From a virus, in the IMG/VR virus record IMGVR_UViG_3300020469_005841, positions 1 to 28,345 of that record: DNA of 28,345 nucleotides. One strand, 5' to 3'. The translations under genes and the position numbers were made by a program. The notes under the pieces are model-generated. The model was not told where the DNA came from, searched no databases, and saw only the letters and a program-made list of their open reading frames with translations. This document shows, piece after piece, positions 22,312-28,345 of this stretch; position 1 is the stretch's first letter, and each line of letters begins with the position of its first letter.

Positions 22312-24180
22312 CTAGTTTATAAACATGGGAGTAAAGGTCTGGAACGCTTTTTTGCCCTCGGATTCTGTTATATCATAATACAGCTTTATCATCCAATTAC
22401 CAAGAATTAATGCGGAATAAGAGTCTTTTCTTGCCTTGTCTGGGCCAGTTTGTCTTTTTAGGTTTGATGGCAAATCAAAGCTCTGAGTCCCGCTAGCAGA
22501 AGAAGTTATTTGAATCAAAGCGCACTGATTTTTTATTAAATTCATCATATCAAACTGATGCTCCACGAAGTCAATCATTTTTGCAGGGTCAGTCTGAGAG
22601 ACAGATAAAGAAGTTCTCAAGAAATTTATTTTTCCTATAGGGATCTTTTTTCTTCGCTGCTCGTTATAGTTATCATCAATAGCTCTAGACCCAAACCAAA
22701 TTCTTTTATGATCAAAATTTGACTGAAGTAATTCATTTGCTCTTCGGATCCACTGACTGGTAGGCTTTCTTAAATAACATATATTATGAGTCTCTAAATT
22801 ATATTCCGCCTTTCCCTCGGTCAGTTTTTCCTGATAGTTCTCTATATCATCAAAGTTAGTATTTAAACAACCAATCTTTATTTTCTTTTTCTTGAATAAA
22901 CTACTTTCATTTACTGCATTAATAAATTGCACACCTCCATTATAATCCCCAACAATGGCCACTATATTAAAATTAGTTATAAGATAATAAAAATAAAATA
23001 TATGATTTTTTAAATTCGCTCCAGAGAGAGCATAACTGTGAACCACTGTTCCAATTTTCTTTGAGTCATCTAGCTGTATAACCATCATTGCAAAATCATC
23101 GCTACTCTCACTTTCTGCCCAACTTGGGTCGAAGGCAAGAATATATTTTTCCTTAACATCTCCCTTGACCTGGACGCACGGTGATTCGCCGTCTTTGAGA
23201 GTGCATTCTGCCATTTTAGAGGTTTTGAAGTAACCAGAGCTATCGTCAGTGAAGACAGCGCCGAACTCTCGGTCAAATTGAGACTGGCTCATCGTAGACT
23301 TGGCTTGGTCTATCAAATTTTTATCGTACAATTGTTTTGGGGCACAGTCATAGCTAAACTGCATTATTACTCTATGAGCGTCAGATTCTTTATCTCCACC
23401 AATATTAATTAGATGCTCGAATTGCTCATAAGCTTTATACATATATTCAAACTTATAACTCGCAGAAGATAATGCTATAAGTTTATTGTTAGGCCATATG
23501 TGCCTGTCAGACTCTTTCATTTTCCCTTGCTTTATTAATTCTGTTTCAACGTTGTATAGGTCTTCTCTTTGAGTAGGGTTTTCAACAACACTCAGGAATG
23601 GAATTATAACCTCATTATAAATTCTTTCCGGCATGAGCGCAAACTCATCAATGATTATTCTATGAAACCTAAAACCACGAAGCTTTTCTCCGTCACCCAA
23701 AGGTAGGGCCCTGATTCTCGAGGAACCAATTTCAAGCAGCCATTCGTCATTGCTTTTTGATTTATGAGTAATGCATTGACTTAAGTAATGGGCTTCTGGC
23801 TTGGACGCAATATCCTCTATTTTTTTAAATATCATTTTTGCCTGACGAAAAGACTTTGACAAAATTCCGATCTCAACCCCTTGATTTAATATCGCCTCTA
23901 GATATGCGTATATTGCTGTAGTAAAAGACTTGGACATACCACGGCTCCATACCCCCATAAAGTAATCTGTTTCAAACATAGCCTTAATAGCCATATGCTG
24001 AAAAGGAAAAAGCTTTACGCCGCTTATTAGATCTGTAGTAAAAGTGATATTTTCTCTTAAAAATTTATACAACAAAATTTTGGCCTCCTCTTCTTCCATG
24101 AACCCATCGATAGACATGATGTGATCATTTATATTTAGATCCTCCTTTCTTGATTTTTGACTACCAACTTCCCAGGCCAT
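22312..24180 (-). CDS. terL: Large terminase subunit
   Basis: A 622-residue DNA-packaging motor. The ATPase has a variant Walker A, SRGMSKS at residues 79-85, and Walker B IIIDE with D178 and E179. The C-terminal RNase H-like nuclease shows ILAFDPSW (D351), SDDFAMM (D361, D362), IVGDYNGG (D412) and a late KDSYSALI acid. It moves DNA into the prohead and cuts genome ends. The start ATG overlaps the nuclease gene stop (TAATG), so translation is coupled. The small subunit is not identified; the duplicated-domain protein at 25112 is the best candidate by position. Confidence 0.95.
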   Translation of the reverse strand: MAWEVGSQKSRKEDLNINDHIMSIDGFMEEEEAKILLYKFLRENITFTTDLISGVKLFPFQHMAIKAMFETDYFMGVWSRGMSKSFTTAIYAYLEAILNQGVEIGILSKSFRQAKMIFKKIEDIASKPEAHYLSQCITHKSKSNDEWLLEIGSSRIRALPLGDGEKLRGFRFHRIIIDEFALMPERIYNEVIIPFLSVVENPTQREDLYNVETELIKQGKMKESDRHIWPNNKLIALSSASYKFEYMYKAYEQFEHLINIGGDKESDAHRVIMQFSYDCAPKQLYDKNLIDQAKSTMSQSQFDREFGAVFTDDSSGYFKTSKMAECTLKDGESPCVQVKGDVKEKYILAFDPSWAESESSDDFAMMVIQLDDSKKIGTVVHSYALSGANLKNHIFYFYYLITNFNIVAIVGDYNGGVQFINAVNESSLFKKKKIKIGCLNTNFDDIENYQEKLTEGKAEYNLETHNICYLRKPTSQWIRRANELLQSNFDHKRIWFGSRAIDDNYNEQRRKKIPIGKINFLRTSLSVSQTDPAKMIDFVEHQFDMMNLIKNQCALIQITSSASGTQSFDLPSNLKRQTGPDKARKDSYSALILGNWMIKLYYDITESEGKKAFQTFTPMFIN

Positions 24181-25109
24181 TATATTACGCCCTCATCAAT
24201 ATAGTATTGCAAGTCTACATCCCAAACATCTTTTCCGTTGACTAGTATTTTCGGTATGATATTTTCCGAATTAGCTCTGCTTCCAGTGAATATAAATTGA
24301 CAAGTTCCCGCAAACTCATGACTTAACACTCTCATATTATGATATATGTATTTCAGGTTTGATTTATGAGCTCCCCAATGGTTGTTTTTTGCTATCTTAG
24401 CTAGATCGCTTTCGGTAACTACAAATAGATAGCTGTCAAAATCTCTAGCTCTTTTTAATTCTTCCCTGAACCTTTCTAAATTATTTTTGCTCAGGGTAGA
24501 CTTAAAATCCTGTTCACTTTTTCTGTCGACATAAGTATAGTTGTAATAATCTCCTCCTACAGCATAATCTCCAAACTCAAGTTTAAGGGAAGAGGATTTT
24601 TCAAATGTCAAGGGTTTTTGTTCCCTTGTATCAATAAATATCTCTATGTCACTACTAACGTCTTCAAGGAAAGATTCTGGTAGTCTTTTTGAAAACATTG
24701 GCTTCACTTCGGCTTTCTTGCAAGCTTCGGTATATGACCCAAAATGTTTTTGATATATATCTATAGTTGGGAGCGAATTTATTTTAAGCTCCAAATGCCC
24801 AGGTCCAAACTTTAGGTCTTTTTCTCCGATTCTACTTTTAAGTAATTCTAAAATATATTTTTTCACATCATCGTCGCTAGACTGCGCACACCACTTAAGC
24901 AACTGCGATCTAGTTGAAAAATCTTTAGAAAAATATTCCTGTTTTGTTTTAAACGGAAGAGGATCTCCAGTCAACAGATTATTTCTCGGGTAATATTTTG
25001 TATAATATTCGGCCATGGTTAACGAATGTTTTTTTAGGTGAGCATGAAGGGACCTCTCAACTGAGAAAGACTCTCCGCAGACCTTGCAGATATATTCTGT
25101 TTGAGACAT
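24180..25109 (-). CDS. C2H2 zinc-finger ERCC4-family nuclease
   Basis: A 309-residue protein with two clear parts. Residues 8-28 form a classical C2H2 finger: C8-x2-C11-x12-H24-x3-H28, followed by an aromatic segment (EYYTKYYPR). Residues 155-300 are an ERCC4 (XPF/MUS81-type) nuclease domain: FIDTRE (D160, R162, E163), GDY (180-182), VDRKS (D195, K197) and RFREELKR. These enzymes cut branched or flap DNA, with the DRKS/ERKS motif at the active site. The gene sits between a small-terminase candidate and TerL, suggesting a role in trimming recombination or packaging intermediates. Targets are inferred. Confidence 0.85.
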   Translation of the reverse strand: MSQTEYICKVCGESFSVERSLHAHLKKHSLTMAEYYTKYYPRNNLLTGDPLPFKTKQEYFSKDFSTRSQLLKWCAQSSDDDVKKYILELLKSRIGEKDLKFGPGHLELKINSLPTIDIYQKHFGSYTEACKKAEVKPMFSKRLPESFLEDVSSDIEIFIDTREQKPLTFEKSSSLKLEFGDYAVGGDYYNYTYVDRKSEQDFKSTLSKNNLERFREELKRARDFDSYLFVVTESDLAKIAKNNHWGAHKSNLKYIYHNMRVLSHEFAGTCQFIFTGSRANSENIIPKILVNGKDVWDVDLQYYIDEGVI

Positions 25110-25111
25110 TA

Positions 25112-26164
25112 TTAAGATACGTCTTCTTTTGATATCCCGAGAACTCTGGCCTTCCAGTCGGGCATAGACTCAAGCTCGCTAGCCTCTTTCTTGGCAGCTT
25201 TCCTCTGCAGCTCTGCAATTTTAACCATAACTTTCCGCTCTTCTTCTTCCTGGAAAAGTTGAACCAATGCGAGTATACTGGAGTTTTGTCTCTGCCTGCT
25301 GGCGATTCTTTTTGATCGGTCTCCTTGGAGTTTTTGAATGAGAGATTCCATTCTCTTTTCGCATTGATTGTATTCTTCGCTTTTTGTTTTTAGAAGCTCT
25401 GCAAGTCTTACTGTCAGGTCTTGTTGATCTTCCGTATCGTCAAACATTCTATTAAGCTTGCTTATTGCGCCTTGAATATTTTTTAAATGGATATAATCCA
25501 TACAAACATTTATATATAAATTTATTTCATCAGAAGTTAAGTCAGGCTTGTCCCATGTAGCCCTTATAAACTCCGCTTCAAATAAATCTCTATCTTCTGA
25601 GCTTGTATAATTATTTATAATTTGTATAAACCTTGGGGACGCTAGAAATTTGCCTAAAGACTCGACACCCCTTCTGTCTCCAACATTAAGTTTTTTTTCG
25701 TCGATCTCTGTCGAGCAGTAGTCATTTATTTTTTTAATTATTTTGCTTATTGCTTTTGGCGGGGAGTATTTTTTTCCAGCAACATCTTCGGACGGGTGGA
25801 GAGCTAAACTATCATTTCCGTCAATAAATGACAATACCGCTTCATATTCCTTGCTGGTGCCAGTAATATTTGTTTCGGGAAAAAGCATTCCTGCAATCTG
25901 AAAGGCGTTCAGCCCATCTGAAGAATTATTTGATACAAATTCCTTTTGTTCTTCGTCTAGGGCTATGTTTTCCTTGGGTAGTATATGTTTTGTTTGATAG
26001 TTTATTCCCTCGGAAACCAAAAATGCTCTTACCGCTCGACCTTCCTTGCTTCTTCCATCTAATCCTGATTTATCGGGGAAAACTAGTGCGGTCAGCTCGG
26101 TTAAATCAGATATAGAATTCGAGTTTTCAATTATGATTTGTTTTTGATCTTCGCTTAACTCCAT
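25112..26164 (-). CDS. Protein with duplicated N-terminal domain, unknown
   Basis: A 350-residue protein. Residues 2-55 and 67-117 are an internal duplication: each begins L-S/D-E-D/E-Q-K, has a central A-hydrophobic-x-FP segment and ends in a K-E-x-x-A-V helix; the first copy has RSKEGRAVRAFL. Middle residues 130-240 are helical. The C-terminal 110 residues are a charged coiled coil ending at SMPDWKARVLGISKEDVS. I have seen EGRAVR repeats near phage terminases, so a small-terminase or packaging partner is a reasonable guess. Its start overlaps the sigma-like gene stop by 10 bases. Confidence 0.7.
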   Translation of the reverse strand: MELSEDQKQIIIENSNSISDLTELTALVFPDKSGLDGRSKEGRAVRAFLVSEGINYQTKHILPKENIALDEEQKEFVSNNSSDGLNAFQIAGMLFPETNITGTSKEYEAVLSFIDGNDSLALHPSEDVAGKKYSPPKAISKIIKKINDYCSTEIDEKKLNVGDRRGVESLGKFLASPRFIQIINNYTSSEDRDLFEAEFIRATWDKPDLTSDEINLYINVCMDYIHLKNIQGAISKLNRMFDDTEDQQDLTVRLAELLKTKSEEYNQCEKRMESLIQKLQGDRSKRIASRQRQNSSILALVQLFQEEEERKVMVKIAELQRKAAKKEASELESMPDWKARVLGISKEDVS

Positions 26165-26922
26165 ACGATTGGGCCCTTTACAGGAATAATATCTTCCTTA
26201 TCCAGAATTGCTTGCGCTTTTTCCTTGAATACTTTCTTTAGATTTTTTATTTGCTTATAGCCCGCCTTTCTTCCTTTTTCGGAAGTTTTGTACCCCATAA
26301 TCTTTGCCACGTCTTCCTCTTCCTTATGCTGAACAAAAAGAAGATCGTAGACAACATATTGCTTGGGAGATAGTTCTTTTTTCATAAAAACATTAAGTTT
26401 ATCTTGGGCGCTCATTAAGTCGAAAGATTGATCAGGCATGGAACCTACTTCGTGAGAGTGGTACTCAAGGGTTAGGGCCATTTTAATATCATATGCTGAT
26501 TTTTTTGTTCGCTCCCATTTTGCATAAAGCGGACAAGTTGAGTCTTGCATCCCGCTTTTCGTAAATCCGCATAAAGAATTTGCACTTCCGTCTTTTACCG
26601 AGCATTGATTGAAGGGGCAGTTGAGACATGGCCTTACAAAATTACTATAATTATTTCTCAGAATGTTTTTCATCTGATTGGTAATTATTTTATTTACCCA
26701 AGGCTTCAAGGATCTCTGTTGGTCCCATTGGTCCCATTTTTTATATATATGAGCCTTAATTATTTGCTCTACATCTTCGAAGTCAAACCATGCAAGAGAA
26801 TCCAAAAACCACTTGCCCCTTCTTTTTCTTATTTCAACATCTATTTCTTCGGATTTATCTTCATATCGAAGCTTATTTCTTTTTTGGCCTGCCACGTTTT
26901 TTCTTTTTTGGTTTTTCTTCAT
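26155..26922 (-). CDS. Sigma-like transcription factor with Cys-rich insert
   Basis: A 255-residue protein if started at ATG 26922; ATG 26943 would add seven residues, and neither start has a good Shine-Dalgarno. Residues 44-95 resemble sigma region 2 (FDFEDVEQIIK...SLKPWVNKIITNQMKNILR). Residues 184-240 resemble region 4: SPKQYVVYDLLF, EEEDVAKIMGY, then a basic helix. Between them residues 99-130 carry five cysteines (CLNCPFNQC...CGF...CPLY), a likely zinc-binding insert. By position beside head genes it could act like T4 gp55 as the late-gene sigma. The match to sigma factors is by pattern only. It overlaps the upstream gene by about 50 bases. Confidence 0.75.
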   Translation of the reverse strand: MKKNQKRKNVAGQKRNKLRYEDKSEEIDVEIRKRRGKWFLDSLAWFDFEDVEQIIKAHIYKKWDQWDQQRSLKPWVNKIITNQMKNILRNNYSNFVRPCLNCPFNQCSVKDGSANSLCGFTKSGMQDSTCPLYAKWERTKKSAYDIKMALTLEYHSHEVGSMPDQSFDLMSAQDKLNVFMKKELSPKQYVVYDLLFVQHKEEEDVAKIMGYKTSEKGRKAGYKQIKNLKKVFKEKAQAILDKEDIIPVKGPIVWS

Positions 26923-27220
26923 TCTCCTGCTCAGGAAGAACATCCTTTAAATCGAAGCTAATTTTATCATGCTCAATTTCATAGGCCAGTGATTGTATAT
27001 CGGGTACGGAATATATATCCGTACCATCAGAGGTAAACTTATCCTCCTCTTGTTCTAATTCAACGCCCCTTTTAGAACTCAAGGGTCTTTTATTAACCCT
27101 GGTCTTTGTCGCTACAGAAGTTGCGCTGCCCATTTGCTCCCCGCAACCTCCGCAGAAATTTGGAGGTTTTATGGAATATAAATTTTTAAATCCACATTTC
27201 GGACAATAAGTAAATGCCAT
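26873..27220 (-). CDS. Zinc-ribbon protein with C-terminal AT-hook
   Basis: A 115-residue protein. Residues 6-29 hold two Cys-x-x-Cys pairs (CPKCG and CGGCG), a zinc ribbon. The middle is acidic and disordered in character. The end is basic (KPKKKKRGRPKKK), with the Gly-Arg-Pro core of an AT-hook, a minor-groove DNA-binding motif. The end overlaps the sigma-like gene, so the AT-hook codons also encode the start of that protein in another frame. A DNA-binding or transcription-partner role is suggested. Confidence 0.72.
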   Translation of the reverse strand: MAFTYCPKCGFKNLYSIKPPNFCGGCGEQMGSATSVATKTRVNKRPLSSKRGVELEQEEDKFTSDGTDIYSVPDIQSLAYEIEHDKISFDLKDVLPEQENEEKPKKKKRGRPKKK

Positions 27221-27229
27221 AACATATTA

Positions 27230-27234
27230 TAAAC
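27230..27234 (-). promoter_or_regulatory. GTTTATAAT variant start-site motif, 9 bases before ATG
   Basis: On the minus strand GTTTATAAT contains a perfect TATAAT ending five bases before the ATG at 27220. It matches the GTGTA sites in spacing but has T for the middle G. A leaderless promoter is likely. Confidence 0.4.
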
Positions 27235-27244
27235 GATTAATTAA

Positions 27245-27841
27245 TTATATCAAATAACCACTTATAATTCTGGCCTGTCTTCGCATAAACTTTTCTAAAT
27301 CAGGCTCATCCCTACATTCAGGAAAAGACTCTATAGAGCCTGTATATTCCATACCAAGTATACCTATAATTTTTCCATTTAGAGTTTTTATGGGTACATT
27401 ATATATTGAGGTAACCCCCTTTGATTTTAACATTTCTTTAAATGGATTATCTTCTATTTTTGTTATATCAAGATATTTGAAATTTTCTGACTTAACTAAT
27501 TCATGTATATATTGATTAAAGTTGGATATCCTATGATTTTGTGAATTTAGTGCTTCCGCACTAACTCCTGCTTTCACAAATTCATAAGTACAACTAAACT
27601 TTTGCTGCCCCCTGCCAGAGAAGAAATGCTCTCCGTTGTGAAATTCAAAAACATACGCTCTAGCACATTCGGTTTGAGATTGAATGTAGCCGAGCGCCTC
27701 ATAAATATTTACTCCAGACACGGTTGAGCTCTCTACCGTATTTCTTTTTTTGTACTCAAAATGGTTTTTGGCCCACATTGCCAAAACTCCACCTACCGCA
27801 GAAATTGTAGACGCGATTATTATTGCAATATTATCAGTCAT
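27245..27841 (-). CDS. Membrane-anchored GAF-like protein
   Basis: A 198-residue protein when started at ATG 27841; a GTG at 27856 is in frame but is part of the GTGTA motif 10 bases upstream. Residues 5-24 form one membrane helix. Residues 45-198 look like a GAF-like sensor fold: ARAYVFEFHNGEHFFSGRG, then GVTSIYNVPI and a GKIIGILGMEY strand. Related one-helix GAF-like proteins occur in many myoviruses with unknown function. It overlaps the lipoprotein gene end by eight bases. Ligand and role are unknown. Confidence 0.78.
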   Translation of the reverse strand: MTDNIAIIIASTISAVGGVLAMWAKNHFEYKKRNTVESSTVSGVNIYEALGYIQSQTECARAYVFEFHNGEHFFSGRGQQKFSCTYEFVKAGVSAEALNSQNHRISNFNQYIHELVKSENFKYLDITKIEDNPFKEMLKSKGVTSIYNVPIKTLNGKIIGILGMEYTGSIESFPECRDEPDLEKFMRRQARIISGYLI

Positions 27842-28106
27842 TTTTAAATGATACACGTCTAGCCAGAAAACAAAATAAAATTATTAAAAATAATATTAAT
27901 ACAAACGCCATGGAAGGCCCTAATGCATCGATAGCTCCATCAGCAGAAGATGCGAGCTCGAACTCTTTTGGTGAGATTTTACTGTCTTCATTTGTGTCAA
28001 TTTGACTAAACTCTTGATGCTTTGAGGATGGATTTATCTTGACTATTTTATTCGAGCAAGATAGTAAAAATAAACTAAAAAAAATTAAACTTAATTTATA
28101 AAGCAT
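27834..28106 (-). CDS. EF-hand lipoprotein with C-terminal membrane helix
   Basis: A 90-residue protein. The signal ends in LLSC, so C17 is the likely lipidated residue. Residues 37-48 form a complete EF-hand calcium loop: D37, N39, D41, K43, I44, S45 and E48, in the canonical positions. Residues 66-82 form a second membrane segment, followed by a basic tail (ARRVSFKND). A lipid anchor at one end and a helix at the other would fit a protein spanning the envelope, somewhat like spanins, but that is a guess. Its ATG overlaps the upstream stop (TAATG). Confidence 0.75.
   Translation of the reverse strand: MLYKLSLIFFSLFLLSCSNKIVKINPSSKHQEFSQIDTNEDSKISPKEFELASSADGAIDALGPSMAFVLILFLIILFCFLARRVSFKND
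27852..27856 (-). promoter_or_regulatory. GTGTA start-site motif, 10 bases before ATG
   Basis: On the minus strand GTGTATCAT leads to the ATG at 27841 with 10 bases between. TATCAT fits TANNNT. It lies inside the end of the lipoprotein gene, so it would be an internal operon promoter. Confidence 0.45.
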
Positions 28107-28345
28107 TACTTGTCAAGTTCGTATTTTTTATCCCAATCTACATTTCCCTTTTCATCAATATAAGGGGGTTCGGGAATTTCTTCTTCATTCATAGCTCCAG
28201 CTACTGCTGTAGCTATTGCTGCGACGACAAATACACCCAAGATTATCCAAGCTATATTATTCTTTTTAGGCTTAGGCTCTGGCTTAGGCTCTGGCTTAGG
28301 CTCTGGCTTAGGCTCTGGCTTAGGCTCTGGCTTAGGCTCTGGCTT
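28106..28345 (-). CDS. KPEP-repeat membrane protein (5' partial)
   Basis: The gene enters from the right edge, so its start is not seen. The visible part begins with (Lys-Pro-Glu-Pro) repeats, then KKNNI, a membrane helix (AWIILGVFVVAAIATAVAGA) and a 25-residue acidic tail ending WDKKYELDK. Proline-lysine-glutamate repeats form stiff extended linkers, as in TonB. It is co-translated with the EF-hand lipoprotein (TAATG). Together with that protein and the GAF-like protein it makes a three-gene membrane cluster. Confidence 0.7.
   Translation of the reverse strand, partial: KPEPKPEPKPEPKPEPKPEPKPEPKPKKNNIAWIILGVFVVAAIATAVAGAMNEEEIPEPPYIDEKGNVDWDKKYELDK
28271..28345. repeat. 12-base tandem repeat encoding KPEP
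   Basis: Six identical copies of CTTAGGCTCTGG run head to tail from 28271 to 28342 and continue off the right edge. Each unit encodes Lys-Pro-Glu-Pro on the minus strand. Confidence 0.95.

Noticed and set aside
28111-28116. TTGACA on the minus strand as a promoter for the EF-hand lipoprotein
   Set aside because: No good -10 box follows at 16-18 bases, and the genes overlap as TAATG, so read-through from upstream is more likely.
28271-28345. Tandem repeat as a CRISPR array
   Set aside because: The 12-base units are adjacent with no spacers and encode an in-frame KPEP linker.

Overview
The window looks like part of a large tailed double-stranded DNA phage genome (Caudoviricetes). It is AT-rich and almost fully coding, with many 1-11 base overlaps between neighbouring genes. 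It carries a packaging and head module, phage ribonucleotide reductase, its own DNA polymerase III alpha and proofreading exonuclease, a sigma-like factor and an AAA+ unfoldase. No tail sheath, tube or baseplate gene, integrase or tRNA was recognised. Two secreted proteins of the DUF1549/DUF1553 and DUF1501 families point to a host in the Planctomycetes-Verrucomicrobia-Lentisphaerae group, where these families are abundant. A class Ic (Chlamydia-type) NrdB fits that, but the host remains an inference.

Layout. (1) 1-5740, plus strand: a 5'-partial glycine-rich protein with a vWA-like domain; a Sec-exported DUF1549/DUF1553 protein; a basic phage protein; a Tat-signal DUF1501 protein; a 51-residue ORF. 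(2) 5737-10278, minus strand: three small proteins (two membrane), a terminator, then nrdB, an 86-residue ORF and nrdA. (3) 10391-17336, plus strand: a replication operon in which DNA polymerase III alpha is split. The PHP part is one gene and the polymerase core another, with a SET-domain protein and a DEDDh exonuclease between them; a ClpA/ClpC-like unfoldase follows. (4) 17317-28345, minus strand, read right to left: a KPEP-repeat membrane protein (partial), an EF-hand lipoprotein, a membrane GAF-like protein, a zinc-ribbon/AT-hook protein, a sigma-like factor, a duplicated-domain protein, a zinc-finger ERCC4 nuclease, large terminase, protease-scaffold, a decoration candidate, major capsid protein, a terminator, a SAP-like protein and two probable virion proteins.

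Two start-site signals stand out. The nrdA, nrdB and PHP/dnaE units have TTGACA/TTGACT -35 boxes 16-17 bases from -10-like boxes very close to the ATG, as for host sigma70 early promoters. Seven other genes have GTGTA exactly 9 or 10 bases before the ATG, and an eighth has it ahead of a normal Shine-Dalgarno leader. I read this as a candidate phage promoter, GTG-TANNNT, giving leaderless or nearly leaderless mRNAs and perhaps used by the sigma-like factor encoded here. A plausible reading of the whole is an early nucleotide and replication programme on host promoters, followed by a late head programme on a phage-specific promoter. The secreted DUF1549/DUF1553 and DUF1501 proteins, under late-type control, are the most unexpected cargo.
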